Shown: positions 24,181 through 36,942 of the stretch, piece after piece | Position numbering within the stretch: position 1 is the first letter of the stretch | Layout of the letters: each line of letters starts with the position of its first letter | Assembly (NCBI RefSeq): GCF_028453695.1 | Contig: NC_135781.1 | Location: 28,023,640 to 28,087,639, forward strand | Direction: 5' to 3' | From: Augochlora pura | Taxonomy: Eukaryota > Arthropoda > Insecta > Hymenoptera > Halictidae | DNA length: 64,000 nucleotides | The notes under the pieces: generated by a model | Databases searched by the model: none | Told to the model about the DNA's origin: nothing | What the model saw: only the letters and a program-made list of their open reading frames with translations | Position numbers and translations under genes: made by a program

Positions 24181-27060
24181 CGAAATATTAAGGCGAAAAG
24201 TAGGGAAAAAAGGAATTGGCAAAGTGCACTGTGGTCGCAAGTCTTTCATATAACAACGATGTCTCTCGAACATTAAAGATATTAAGCGTGTTTCTTCATA
24301 AAAATAACAAACGCGTACGTATTCTGTTTTTTAACATTTTTTATTTTAATTTATTTCAAACGAATCAAGCTCGTTGAATAAATTCATTTCTATCTCATTG
24401 TTTAAATCCATCCGAATTGTAATTTCAATTGCAGGACAAGTACATTTTAATATCTTCGCCGCGTGATGTTCCAACAATTAATTTTTTATCAAAAATGCAT
24501 CGAATCCGCTGTTTAATAATGACTGACAATAACGGGGTATTGTCGCTTGCGATTGCAAATGAATTAAATAAGTGGAACACGAAACAAAGTAAACGAATAC
24601 CGTATGTTATACGATGCGGGCGTAACCGAAATTAAAATTCATCGTCTTCAATTTATGACCGCTACCGCATGCACCTGCGCCATAGTAGATACAACTTTAA
24701 AATTTCGTCCGCGTCTGTACCCGTGGCACGGCGAAAGGGCGTCGATTAAAATATCGACGGTGTACACGCGGCGTCCCGATTTTCAACCTCGCCAATTTGT
24801 CACCGACTATCGTCCACCGTGCCTCCCCTCTACACCGTGTGCCACGTACAACGGTCCTCCCTCCCTTCCCGCCCCTACTTGATCGGTTCAATCGAAGTTT
24901 AATACCCCATCCAGGCTTTTATTTCCTGCAGATAGCCCAACATAAATCTTGCTGCATCGGCGAGCTCGCGATACGCATCCCGTTGCATCGCGAACAGCGC
25001 AGCGCAGCGCAGCGACGCGACGCGACGCGACGCGGTACCGATGGCCGCCGCTCCCCGCTCGTTAACGGAGAATTTTCAGTTAGAGGCGAGATAACGCTCG
25101 GTTTACTCGATTTCACGTAATTCGTCTTCCCCGGTCGGAAAGTTTGCTCGAAGTTGAACCGGGCGCGCGGAAACGGGATGTTTTTCTTAGAAGTCCGCGG
25201 CGGGTATGGTTCTGGGTTTCCTCTTTCCAGGGACGGTCGCTTATCGCGCGATCGTCGACCGGGCTTCCCCGAGCTAACGAACACTACCCCCCAGTCAAAC
25301 GTTTTACGCGTTCGCGCGTTTAAATTCAGTCCATGGTCCCGGCCGAGAACTGGCTCGCTCGTTCCGAGTTCAACCGCGCTATTTTTATCCCGCCGCGAAA
25401 AGCCCCTCCTCCTTTTCATCCCATGAAAATGTCGTCGCGAAACGCAAGGAGGAATCTTCGCAGTTCTACTACTTCCGCTCGACTGCAAAGGAACATCTCG
25501 CCGCGCCCGACCACCGGCATTACGGAGAGACCGATTCCGGCGATCCTCTCGTGGAAAGCATCGGGGATCGATGACAAACGATACATCGGCGTGCTCGTAG
25601 CTGCGCGATACCCGTTGAGCCTTTGAATTCGTTTAAATATAGTCGACTAGATTGACGACGCTCATGAAAAAACCAGGGCTCGAAGTGCCCAGGTGTATTT
25701 TCGAAGCAGACTTTACGGAAAAGTCCGCGGCGGTATGGACGGGCCGTAGCCGAGGCTTATGCATAATTTCTGAAACGGTCGACGATAGCGACGAGGGGGA
25801 ACGGTTCCAGCTATTCATTGGTTACCGCGTTACGCGCTCCCGCCTCAAAGAATTCGCGTAAATTGCGATGGACTTATCGCTCTCAGAATAATGCACCTCG
25901 CATCTGCGTGTTCTTTCTAATGCAAGCACTCCTATTTACGTGCACCGGCACCGCGGGTAGGGACGCGGACGCGCGTACACCGTGCAATTTGCAACCTGGC
26001 AACCCCTCCCTCTGCGTTTGCCGGAGTAGTTTTATTTTGATCAGCCTTGCCGACGGGCGAACGAAAATCTTTTTCGTCGGGAACGCTGCTAGGCGGCTCG
26101 ATGAATTCCAGCCAGCATTTTCAATGAATCGCCGCGTTGCGCTGCGATGCAGCGCGCCGTGGCGCGGCGCGTTGCATCCGAGAGAATCGCGGGAGATCGA
26201 TTCTTCTATTTTTCGAAGGGAACGAATACGTGGCACGACCTCGCCGATCGCGGCATTACTCAAGGAGAGCACCGTTCCAATGGCTCGTATCGGATAAAGC
26301 TTTCCCGCGGAGGAATATCGGGCACGATGTTCCGGAACGCGTCGCTCGTTGACTCTTCCACGTCGGCCGCCTTTTGTTCTCGCGTATCTGTTACCCGACG
26401 GCGGCCGCTGTAATCGCCGTAAACGGATTTGCACGCGCAAATCATCGTTACGGCGTATCGGGGTAAAATTCAATTTCCCCCAGGTCTGCGCTTCGCCGGC
26501 GTGAATCGGTTTCGCGGAGGAAACATTCTTTCTCTTCCCGAATGGAAAGTCGATCGCGCGAAAGGGGGCGCGGGGGAACGGAGCCGTGGGGCGGCGCGAT
26601 CGGGGGAACAGGGACGAAGAGAAATCGAGGTGGAAATCCAGGAGTACCGCTGGGCTGGCAACTCGGAAACGACGTAACGAAGTTTTCGACTTGCCGTTAC
26701 GGAAGTCGACCGATACTCCCGCTCGTTGCGACGCATGTGCGCGTATCGAGCAACCCCGATGTCTCCGAGGCGGTCATGATTTTCCTGTTTCGCCAACGGG
26801 AACGCACCCTTTCGAATTTCACGTGACGTCGCTGTCGCTCGCGAGCACACCCCGACCCCTTGGCAAATTGAAATTTCCGTCGGCTCTCTCTCTCTCCCTC
26901 TCTCCCCCTCCCTCTCTCTTCCCGCTCCCTCCCACTACGCCCTCCAATCTTGCCTTCTTTCGACCTGCTCCCTTTCACTTGCGCCGTTATTTCGAAGACA
27001 TTTCGATGTCACTGGGACAAATCGATACTCCAGCTTCCAAGTTCAGCGAACACGGATTTT
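24181..27060. other. AT-rich island then GC-rich intergenic DNA
   Basis: 24181-24660 is AT-rich without a recognisable element; 24661-27060 is CpG-rich with a pentanucleotide microsatellite at 24995-25034 and a CT tract at 26885-26920. No supported gene. Confidence 0.5.
24995..25034. repeat. (GCAGC)n/(GCGAC)n pentanucleotide microsatellite
   Basis: About 40 bp of AGCGC/GCAGC units grading into GACGC units. Confidence 0.85.
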
Positions 27061-27890
27061 AACCTGTGTACGATTCGAAATGATTAATATATTAATTTAA
27101 TAATTAATTAATTAATTGATTTACTTATGAACGGGCTTAACCGCGAAGCACTGACGAAAAATATTACACGGAGCCGTCATACGACGGTTCCCAGTCGCAA
27201 AATATTAACCCAAAAAATAAGAAGGAAAATGAAAAAATTCAAGGATCCGACAAACTTGATTACATTGCAAAGTGCTTTGCCGAGACTATTGATGATGTAA
27301 AATTCTGGACGTAGCATTAAATAGGTTTTCAATGAGGTCAAATGTATTTAAGTGTATTAGAGGTTTATTTGGTACGGGTCAACTTTCTAGATCGTTGCCA
27401 CTCGGAGATTGAAATGGTTCTGAAAATGACCATTTTAAACTGCCACATGTACGTATATCGGTTACATGTATGTGAAACATTTATGAGAGACCGGAGTGAT
27501 CTCATAACTGTTGTAAGCTGTGTACTGGTTCTGGTATTTATCGGTCATGGTTTTATTTCTTCTGAAATGATATTATTATATAACGGTTCTGTAACTGTTA
27601 TTTTTCGGTTCTGGGTTTTGGTTATGCATTTCGGTTGTATCTCTGTTTTACGTAATAAATACATTGTATATCCTTGAAGTGTTAATAAGCATGAATACTC
27701 TAATAATAATTAGATCGAGGATACGTTCTGTATGTACACGTCTCAGTGATACTTTGAATAATAACCACTGCCGCCATTGCAGCTTATTTCTTCGCAATTA
27801 TCCTGCTCCAAGCTCATACGAGTATTTCGCTCGCAGCTTTCGTGTCGGCGATCTTCATAAAATTTTTATGATGCGTGGAAGTCCGCTGGT
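27061..27890. other. AT-rich island with an open frame on the + strand
   Basis: It begins with a TTAA-rich run (27085-27120). The frame 27342-27677 is open for 111 codons, but its hydrophobic, Val/Leu/Tyr-rich translation reflects repeated GGTTCTG/GGTTATG-like words rather than a known domain. I do not call it a gene. Confidence 0.4.
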
Positions 27891-29996
27891 GTCGTAGCCC
27901 TACAGAGACACCACCCCCCGTTCGGCCGGCTCGTCTTTAGCAGCAGGATAAGAAGCGTAAGTGCTGGAGGGATCGGAGATGCGCGCGAATCGAATTACCG
28001 TCGGCGGAAATGATTTATATTCCGTGGGATTCGAGGAGCTTCCTTAACCCATTTCTCCGAATTTTTAAGGCGCGATCCTCTGTCTTCGCTCGCTCTCCCG
28101 GCCCTCGAACCCGCTTCGTTCCCCGTTCCCTTCCCCAGTCTTTCGTCGATCTTTCCTCGACCGCCTATCTCTCGATCTCTCGTGAAACTCTTCGAGAAGT
28201 TCCCCGTGCGTTACACGTTTCCGCGAGCGGAAATTGTCCTGTCTCGCAAATCATGCTCCCGTTTCTCCTTCTCCTCCACGTCCTCCAAATTCTCCTCGCG
28301 TTTCCCGCCCATTCTCTCTTCCTCGGTTCTCCGCCCGCCCCCCCTTCTTTCTCTCGCCCGCGGAATTGTGCTCACGCGTTACGAACAACGCGCTCTTCTT
28401 TCCCGCTGCCACCGGCACCGGCCGTTTCAACCGGAGACCGTCGCCGTGAATCGGGCGAATTCCGACCGGACAGAAGGATCCAATTTACCGAAAGCAGCTG
28501 CGTTGACGTGTTTAGGGGATGCCGTCGATGGAACGCGCAGGATCGATTCGAGTTCCCAGAATCTGTAATATCCCGACTAATTAGCAGCCGTGCTAATCTC
28601 AGAAGCGCAACTAGACGGACAGATTATCCCGAGGGCGATCTTTGGACTCGCATGCATGACACACGACTCTGATCAGCCCTCGAGTTCCGCCGTATGCGTG
28701 GTCGCAGACCCTGCCGAGAGTTACGTTGCTTTGCAATTCCTGCACGCTGCCGGCGATAACTTATCGAACGAATACCATGCGCGGCGGCGACAGCGAACCG
28801 AAGTTTGTCTCCCGAGTCGAAGAAGCACGCTAATTGCGCGGTTCCCGTTGCAAATTTCGATGGAGCTAAAAAGTTGCGACTTTTGCCGCGGGAATAGCTT
28901 ATCGCGAGGGTGCGGCGTAGCTTCGCGAGGTCGTCTGGCATCCCGATGCGTCCCACCGAATCGTGACTAAAGCTCGATAACCATCGCTACGCTTACGTAC
29001 TCGTTTGCACAAAATTAATATCTTGTACGGGCACGAAAAGACTAATTTACGCGATATCACACGTTTAAGTATATTTTTATAAAAGAAGAAGAAAATTGGA
29101 TGTCTTTTAACCTTAAGTTTTGAACGACCAAAAGAACGCTGATCTGTTGTGTGTCTGGTCGAACTAATTGTCCCACTCTTTCGTGTGCTATCGATTTTGG
29201 TGTACCAATAAAATCTCTTAGGTTTACACGTGTGTTCCGTCTCGTCTGCTTCGAGTCTCGTATTGACGCTACAGAACAAATAACTCTCATCGTTACTTTT
29301 TTCAATAATTATCGACAAACAGTTGACCCGTTCGTCGTTTCGTTAGATGTATTTCGCAGATATGTTTCCACGACATTCTGTTTTTACGACACGCTAACTT
29401 TGGAAGCTGTTCGATTAAATCTACGCAAAGTGGCGGTGTTCCCCCGTTGACGAATAAATTAATAATTGGAAATTAAAAGACGCGACGGAAAATCGGTTTT
29501 GAAAGCGCAGAATCTTTTTCGATCAGTAGGTTGTGATGCACGGTGTCAGAGCTTCTGTTCCGATGTATCCCGCCGAGCCTGGAATAGCTTTTAATCGGAG
29601 GTCGAGCGCTCGATGCGCGGCGACGAAAGGCAGAACTTGAAAAGGGCCGCGAGAGTAACGGCGGATCCGAATTCCCCGAGGACAGTGTCGATAAAAATGC
29701 TTCCGCGCAACCGAGGATGCATCAAGTGTATTTTTCCCGGTGAGCGACAGGTGACGGGGGAGATTACTTTTGCGTTTGTGCGGCCAGAGACGGACGTGCG
29801 GTGCTATCCTGGTAACGAGCGTGTCGCACGCCCCGCGGCGAATATCTTTCTTGTAGGTCAGCGATATATTCTGCCTCCGCCAAAGGATTTCAATCTTGCG
29901 CAATCTCTCACCCCTCGGCCACCTCTATCCCTCAGCCGCTCGACAAACGATTTTCGATCATCGTGCCATGTTCAAACGCGATCCATCTTTTTGGCA

Positions 29997-29999
<3 letters not shown>

Positions 30000-30038
<39 letters not shown>
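30000..30038. repeat. (CT)n microsatellite
   Basis: Uninterrupted CT run of about 38 bp. Confidence 0.9.
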
Positions 30039-31730
30039 GAGAAGAAACGCGGTCCGTTGAATTTTTAATACGTTGCGCAAACCGTATCGAAATTTCCGCG
30101 CAACGGTGCTACGGAAAACGGAGCCTGACAATCGAAACGGTTAAATGGTTAAATTATCGGAAAGGGCTCTCTCTCTCTCCCGGCGGTGGGCCGGGCGGTC
30201 GGCGAAAACGCGAAAATTCGATTCCGATTGAACCAAGTAAATCGAGACAATAGATTCGCGATCGGACCAGCTTTACCTCCGTGGTGCATGGCTTTACTTC
30301 CGATTCTTCCGTTCTATCGGAATTTCGTTTAATTGAGTCTAACATGCAGAAAACGTTTTTCAGCGCAACTTCTTTTTTTTTTTGTTCTACCTCCTCCTCT
30401 TCTTCTTCTCCGCGTCAGCCTAGCGTTATACGCGGACTCAGCTTAAATGGCCTAACCAGTTTCACCCCGAAAATGTTTTTCGTGTAACGGCCTGCCGGAA
30501 GTTGGACTTGGCCGAACTTAATTGGGTTTTGTTCGACGGAGTTCGATCGGTCGTCCCTGGCCGCTGCCGCGACTTCTGCCTTCTCTCGTCCTTCGTGACG
30601 AGTGCCGGAGCTAACGTATCCGCGTATTCCGCGCGTTTTCCATCGGGATTTCGCCCGTTGTTCGGCTATCGATCCTATTTCGTTCATCGCTTCTCCCGCC
30701 GACAGTTCTTTTTCTAGGAACGCGAACAGACTATCCGGCACACGTTCTCTCCGCGGCGAAACTCTACTCGGAGGGAAACACTCTCGCGGGACGATTCGGC
30801 TGCTTTCTATATTTTCTTTTTGTCAGTCGGCCGGCTCCGAGTTGCCGAAATGGCGAGTATCGTTTCTAAATAAAAAGAAAATAATTTAATTTCTCCAGTC
30901 GTATCTAGGCAATGTTGCTTCAAAAACTCTCGGTTTCGTGCTACGGTAATAATACCTGCTGCGAAACAACAGCATACGCGATATAATAAAACAAATAGGT
31001 GAACGATAGATGAAAGAGGATGTAAAAATTTCGCCCGATATTTTTGAACATTGTTCTTTACAAATTCGCTCGTACAAACCCTGTTATGTTAACAGCCAGG
31101 TGTAAAACGATATTGTTTTAACGAACGCGACTGTTTCTAAGCGAGCACGTACTGTTCAGCGTTGTGTACTTCAATACGAAAATGTACTCTTTCATTTCGT
31201 AGAATAGAAAAATTTATTCTGCTATCCCGTTTAGTTTACTCGATAAATATAAAATTCATTTTGGACGAAAACAAGCAGAAGGCGCAGTTATTTGAATCTA
31301 CGATGGAATTTGCGATCGGGAAACCGTGCGAGGGCTCGCATCGTGCCCGAAGTCTGCTTTCATAAACGCGTTTCCCGAATTCGAACGTGTAATTCGCGCC
31401 GGTATTGAATTGATACAGGGTCGAAGTTGCTTTCGCCAATAACGTATCTCTTTCCCGGGAGCGACGACGGTGCAGCTACCGCTGTCGGCGACATAACTCG
31501 AAAGGAAAAATTAGATTTTATCTCCCGTCTGCCTCTCGTCCCCGAGGATCCGGCACCGTACTCTTTTCCTTAGCGGAGGATTTTTCTTCCCGGCGTTCGA
31601 ATATCGATCCGTCCACGGCCGACATTCGGTTGACGGCGAGACGCGGATTGCCGTGGCGAGGGGGCTTTAGCCAGCCAGAAAACGCAAGATGCGTAACGCT
31701 AAGCGGCAGAAAAGTCGGTGTTCGCGCGGC

Positions 31731-31763
31731 GTCGACGTAGACGTAGACGTCGACGTCGACGTC
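31731..31763. repeat. (GTMGAC)n hexanucleotide array
   Basis: Five to six GTCGAC or GTAGAC units in a row; in one frame it reads as Val-Asp repeats but no coding context supports it. Contains overlapping SalI-type palindromes. Confidence 0.85.
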
Positions 31764-33489
31764 TCACGGGACGATTTTCCAAGCGTATCTCGCGCACCCC
31801 TCGAACCGAAGCGAGCCCGACCCCGACCCAGACCGTCCCTTCGACGAGATCCTTTCCGCGTATTCTTTCGCGCGCCGCGTCGACGAACATGTTCTCTCCG
31901 TCTCGATCGCCTTTGATCGTTCTAGTGCGCGCTGCATAGCTTTTAAGCAAGAACCGTAGACTACAAAAGCTCTTTCGTCGCGGGGCGTAAAGTGGGCTTC
32001 ACCTTTTCCGATTTGCGAGCGAGCTATCCAATGACGCGTCGTTGAACGCATCCACGATTTCTCAGGGGGGAGGAGAGAGAAAAACGCGCGCGGTAGCTTT
32101 TATCGCTTTTCCGCGCTCGTCCTCTTGGTTTCGCGAAAAATGCGTGCGCCGGTTCAGCGATCGAAAGACGTCAAATTGAGAGTCCTCGTCCAGGCAGAAG
32201 TTTCGTTTTCCAACGAATATACTTTGTTTCCGGTATACCGGCTGCCGTCGCGATTGTGGAAACCAGGGTGGTTCGATGGAACCGGTTATTTTGAACACGG
32301 TAAATTAATGAGCTACGTCGACCATCGCGTACAGATGGCTGCAGGGAACATTCGGCAAACGAGGGGCACCGGGTAACGTCGTTATCGTGCCGCGGGCGAA
32401 TACCCTCCCAGGGAAAAATCAGCGGAAATTATCCCGGGTTTCGTCGCTGCGGACTGACGTAACCAGTACACCGACTTTCTCTCCGAGCATTTTATATTTC
32501 GGTCACTCGAAAATCGCCCCTTAACGTAGTCTATTAGCGGTTCCGTCTTTTTCACTTCTGTGTAACGGGCAACACCGACATTCGGTTCGCCGTTCCGCGA
32601 AATTCGGCAAATTTCTAACGCGCAGAAATAATTTGTACACGGTTTGATTGCGTCGGATAACCTTTTTTTTTGCCCGGCGGCGAAAACATCGATGGAAATC
32701 ATCCTCTCCCTGCGGCGTCGATGGGTAGAGGCTTTATTAAATAAACACGGGCGTTTCGATGTTATTCAACGCGGGGGCCATCTTTCCGCGAATATCCGCA
32801 AAACTTGGTATACACTCGGGGGGGCGACGTAACGAGGTGATCGTTAGCCACACGTTTATTACGCTCTCTCAGCATCCTCGAGCAAATAAAGCGTGCTGAA
32901 ATTCGTGCCGGCGCAAATGCTCCGACGGAAATTTGGGTCAAGAACTAACACCGAGCATTTCTCCGAAAAAGAACAAGAAACTACGAATTCAAACAGCCGC
33001 CGTTTGTTCGCCTACGCTCGCTAAATCGTTTCATTTCGCGCTTTCGTACAATTCGGATATCATCCCGGATCGTTACCGTTCGATGATAACGCGGTCACCT
33101 GGCGCGCGTAGGATCTGTTTCGCACCGATCGGGGACAGGACGACGGTCGGTAAGGACCGACCATAGCTCGAGGATATCGATCGCGACGAAGTCGGTTTCC
33201 GGAAGTCTGAAAGATCCGGAAACTGAAACGCATCGACGCGTGGCGGTCCCGAGACCGAGAATTAACAGTGGACGCGGTCGGTTTTGGTCGTAATAAATTT
33301 TACCGGAGAACAATGACTAGACTTAACCCTCTACACTAAGTCATTTTCACTCTGAATCCAAAATAATTTTTCTACTTGTATTTTCTTTTTATATAAGTTG
33401 CGTCTGGGAGCTCGTACAACAATTACGCGTTATTGCATGATGAACGATAATATAAAAATTCTCTCAGACTCACCACAACTTTGCGGAGG

Positions 33490-34140
33490 GTTGATATATC
33501 CTATAGAGGGAGTATACTATCGGTCGCAGTAGTTTCCTGGTAAGCGGGCAGCAAAGAAGACTGCCGCGTCTCAGAGCCTCGAGGATGTCTCTTAGAACAA
33601 TTGTCTATCGATCCTCTTGCAGCGCTTTCTTGGATTTGTTGTATGTATCTTATTTGAACAGAATAATCCATTAGTACAAAGAGGAATATCAACATTAAGG
33701 TTTAAGGAAAGTTTAGATTAAGTTGTAATGAGACGCGAATCAAGGATACTTTTATTATAAAATATCAACAGAGAAGTGTATTCGCATTAACGAGCATACC
33801 GTTGACGACAGTATGGTAGACCATAGAGCACTCTGTAGACGAATAATACGTCAGACATTTTTCTTCTGTACTGAAAAGTAGTTAAGCCCAGAATCGATAA
33901 AATGGGTTCATAGTTGCGATTAGGAAAGTGTCTAAGTTGCCCAAAGATTATGGAACCGTAGTCAAAGATTCGATTGACGAGTATGCGGTAAAGAAATATT
34001 TAGCCGTCCGGTAAATAAGTGATCTGAGTCAATGAGATATAATATCTTCGCAGTGTTGAGCAAAAGTAAAAGTTGGTAGAGAAGATTAGATTTCTAACAG
34101 AATAGGTAGCATTCGGCTGGATATAACGATTGGATTCTCA
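33490..34140 (-). pseudogene. Decayed non-LTR (LINE, Jockey-like) reverse-transcriptase C-terminal remnant
   Basis: On the - strand short protein pieces in different frames resemble, in order, the end of an insect LINE ORF2. Near 33938-33970 is FDYGSIIFG, the family's (E/D)YGS-I/V-W block, preceded by a LYRILV-like segment. Near 33818-33900 is an L-GL-T--YRRK block followed by DVLFVYRVLYG, matching the usual 'RR---D-LF-YK-L-G' block. Further on is a weak IPL segment near 33665-33700. Stops and frameshifts interrupt all of it, so it is a dead copy. It lies in an AT-rich island, unlike its GC-rich surroundings. Clade assignment is from memory of motif order and is tentative. Confidence 0.6.
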
Positions 34141-34254
34141 AGAGTGACGATTACCGAAACCGGCGGCGTATTTCGAGAGCAAATAACCAAGTCTAGTTTC
34201 GATTTTTTCTGATTGCAGATTGGCGGCGTTGCAGTAGCGTCGACGAGATACCGA

Positions 34255-34258
34255 GGAC

Positions 34259-34289
<31 letters not shown>

Positions 34290-34326
34290 GCGGCGGCGGC
34301 GAGGATGTCGAGGATGTCAAGGATGG
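34255..34326. repeat. (GAC/GGC)n trinucleotide array followed by GAGGATGTC repeats
   Basis: About 50 bp of GAC and GGC triplets, then two GAGGATGTC units and a variant. It sits just after a good-looking splice acceptor (TTTTTTCTGATTGCAG ending 34219) at the border between the LINE-bearing AT island and the GC-rich semaphorin leader. Confidence 0.85.
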
Positions 34327-34449
34327 CGGCGTGATCGTGTCGCGGGGGTGGTGGGGTTGAAAATCGGCGCTTGCCCGTTGTCTCCTGTGTACCTCTCCTT
34401 TCCTCTCTCTCTCTCTCCATCTCTCGGATCCCGTCGTTTCTTTTTTCCG

Positions 34450-35588
34450 CCTAGACTGCCCACCCTATTCTTTCCGGTCGCCGCTCTGCCTCCTCTTGCT
34501 CTTGCCCACGTGCGCGCGAAGGGGTAGGTGTGCGTGCAGTGTTGGCGCGTAGGCTCGCACACGCGACTCGCAGGACAGCGGCTAGAACGGTGCAAAAGAG
34601 AGAAGAGAGAAGAGAGAAGAAAGAAGAGTGAAGAAAGAAGACAGAAAAGAAGAGCGAAGAGGGAAGGAAGAGGAGAAGAAGAGGAAAGCGGCGCAGACCA
34701 GCGGCGTAAACTTCGAGCCTGCGCGGACGGACGAGAAATTGGGAGGAGTGGGAGAGTCGCGTAGTTGGTGGGGGAACTGTCACCTGTCCTGGCGCTGTGT
34801 GGCGTTAGTGTGACGGCGACCGTTGCGGGTATCGCATCGTTCCGGCGCGTGTGTACCGGTCGGTGACTTTTCGGCTAGTTCAGAGTGAGAGAGGAAGGAG
34901 AGGGGGAGAGAGAGAGAGAGACACGCCGTTGCACAAGGAGGATCATCGTGCACGTAGAGTGGTTTGGCCGCCTCTCTGTCTCTCGTCTCGTCTTGTCTCG
35001 TCTCTCGGTCCGCATCCCGTTGGCCCGATCGCCACGCTCGCCGTGGTCTCGTTGCGAACGGCTTCGTCTCGATTTCGGGATTCGATTAATCGTGGTTCGA
35101 CGAGGCGCGTGCAAGCACGACGCCGCGTCCGAGTTCTCGTGAATGTGCGCGGTCAGGGAGCCGGTCGTCCCGAAGGAAACATGCGTGATCAGAGCTGGAG
35201 GACAACGACTGCGACTGCGACTGCGACGAGGAACACGCTGCACGTGACTGCGGCGCCCTCGCACCTTCTGCTGCAGTGAGTGGAGAAACCGAGAGAAGAG
35301 AGTGATCGAGAGAAACACGGTTCTTTCTCCGATTGGTTCCGTTCTCTGTTGCCGCGAGTTGAATCGCGGGGGCAGCGGCGGCTGTGCGTCGTTTACGGGG
35401 AGTAAAGAGTGTCGGTGGTTCTATTTGGTGCGGTATCTATCGTGAGTTTTTCGAATTCCGAGTTCCGAGCTGTTTCGAGTTCAGAGTTCCGAGTTTCGAT
35501 TCTTTGATTGTCTGCGTGTTACCCTCGCGGAGGAGACTACGAACCCTGGCACGTTTCCGGTCCTGTTCGAACCACCATCCGAGAGAAG
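34450..35588 (+). promoter_or_regulatory. Putative promoter / 5' leader of the semaphorin gene
   Basis: GC- and CpG-rich DNA upstream of the semaphorin start codon, with a purine (GA/GAA) tract at about 34590-34690, a GAGA run at 34905-34921, TCTCG repeats at 34981-35006 and repeated GAGTTCCGAG words at 35455-35500. GAGA elements and CpG richness are common in insect developmental promoters. I cannot place a transcription start. The leader contains at least one short upstream ATG frame (from about 35180 to 35279), which could dampen translation if transcribed. The semaphorin frame itself stays open upstream of its ATG without a further start codon that I favour. Confidence 0.35.
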
Positions 35589-35715
35589 ATGAGGCGTACC
35601 ATCTTGGAAACGAGGATGCACCCTGTCCTGTCCTGCTGGTGCTTCGTCGCCACGGTCACCATCGCCCTCGCGGCCTGGCAGGAAAACATCAGGCCGAAGA
35701 TGTACGTCCAGCTCG
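35589..35715 (+). CDS. Sema1a: Semaphorin-1A, first coding exon (signal peptide and start of mature protein)
   Basis: Transmembrane semaphorins are axon-guidance ligands for Plexin A and can also signal in reverse. This exon encodes 42 residues plus one base and ends CTCG|GTAAGT (donor at 35716), phase 1. ATG at 35589 has a good context (AAG before it); a second in-frame ATG at 35616 also has A at -3. A hydrophobic core (VLSCWCFVATVTIALA) ends in an Ala-rich site, giving a signal peptide cleaved near ALA|AW. The mature start WQENIRPKMYVQLG closely matches the known N-terminus of insect Sema-1a (W--D/E-V/I-PK-YV--G), and the split Gly codon fits the family's next residues. The sema domain, Ig domain, membrane segment and tail must follow outside the window. 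With so short an exon, another semaphorin-like product cannot be excluded. Confidence 0.75.
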
Positions 35716-35992
35716 GTAAGTCTACAACACTTGTCTATTATATATTTCCCTGTTTCTCTGTGTGTTTCTTTTACATCTGATCACGAAGGTTCGCATCGTC
35801 TCGTTTCACGATCGTATTTCGTTCGTTGTGCTCCGAACCAAGGTTAATCGCCTCGAACGATAACAAAGGAGAGCTGTTCGAAGAAAAGACGAGGGAAAAA
35901 AAACTACTTACTGGTTCGAATAACGCGGGGGCGCTTCCGTTCAGCGGACAGCAAACCATTCCCCGCTCCGACTCATTCTCTTTCCTTCTCCT

Positions 35993-36042
35993 TCTCTCTC
36001 TCTCTCTCTCTCTCTCACTCTCTCTCTCTCTCACTCTCACAC
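35993..36042. repeat. (CT)n microsatellite, about 280 bp after the semaphorin exon
   Basis: Interrupted CT run of about 50 bp (with CACT interruptions). Early intronic position makes it a candidate GAGA-factor-type site, but this is inference. Confidence 0.85.
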
Positions 36043-36918
36043 TCTTGTCTCTATTTCTTTCTCTCCGTCCCTGCCTCCGTTCTCACCCATCTCTTGGGAA
36101 GCGATGAAAAATTGTCGGTATCGAGATATACCTTTTCATTCGAAATTCCCTGTCGGTTGCTTACGGATCGAACGAAAACAACTGGTACGGCAACAAAAGC
36201 GGAGCCGCGATTATACTGCAAGAAAAATTAAAATTCCTTCGACGAGAATGCTCTCTCTTTCATTCTTTTTTCTCGCTCTCGCCGTGCATCCCTGTTCGTC
36301 TCCGTTCATCTCTGTCAATCTCCGTCTCTGTTCTGTTCATTACGGGATAGGAAAAGACAGGGACGAGGCGCGGGGGCGCGGGAGGGTGGTTTATTTTCTC
36401 GTTTTCTCGCGTTGCACGCGTCCGGGTAGCCAAGCGACGATGCGGAACGGAAGTTGCACCGGGTGCACAGGGTCATGGACCTTCCCCCACTTGGTATTGT
36501 TTCAACCCTTAGCGGCGTGGGGAGCTATGTGTGCAACTCGGTGACTGCGAACCCTAATCAGTGACATAACCAGACCCCCTGGCGCGGATTCTAGGAAAAA
36601 GAATATAAAGCTGTATCGACCGGCGTGCCCCGTTTAAATGATTAAAACGGCGCGATAGAACACGGATATTCGAGGAAAACCTCGTCATCGACTATTCGCG
36701 ACCGTATCGATCTCTCGCTCGCGTTTGTTGCTCGTTCGGCGCGCTTCGACCGAACGATCCCGCCGCAAATACATAAAAAGGATCGCTCGATGGAGCGTGA
36801 GGGATTAAAGTGTCTACGGTGCAATTAAAAAGCGACGAGTTTGTTGATCGATCGATTGATATCTCTCGCGCTCTCCCTCGTCTTCTCGCTCGCTTTCTTG
36901 CTCGTTTTCTCGCTCGCA

Positions 36919-36942
36919 GGGGGAAGGGGGGAGGGGGAGGGG
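36919..36942 (+). repeat. G-quadruplex-prone G-rich run
   Basis: Four G-runs of four to six separated by single A or AA. Confidence 0.75.

Larger units (their letters stand above)
27891..33300. other. Alternating GC-rich and AT-rich intergenic DNA
   Basis: No supported gene. AT-rich islands at about 28975-29500 and 30880-31450; GC-rich between. A CT array lies at 30000-30038, a T-run and TCC/TCT tract near 30370-30410, and a GTCGAC/GTAGAC hexanucleotide array at 31731-31763. Confidence 0.5.

Noticed and set aside
27342..27677. 111-codon hydrophobic open frame on the + strand
   Set aside because: The hydrophobic translation follows from repeated GGTTCTG-like words in AT-rich DNA; no domain, no conserved motif, no splice context.
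29130..29280. Possible solo LTR (TG...AATAAA...ACA layout)
   Set aside because: An AATAAA at about 29206 and a TGTTGTGTG start with an ACA-like end were suggestive, but no matching target-site duplication or terminal inverted repeat could be found.
35508..35588. Semaphorin frame open upstream of its ATG
   Set aside because: No ATG lies in this upstream stretch in frame, so I kept the start at 35589 and treat the stretch as 5' leader.
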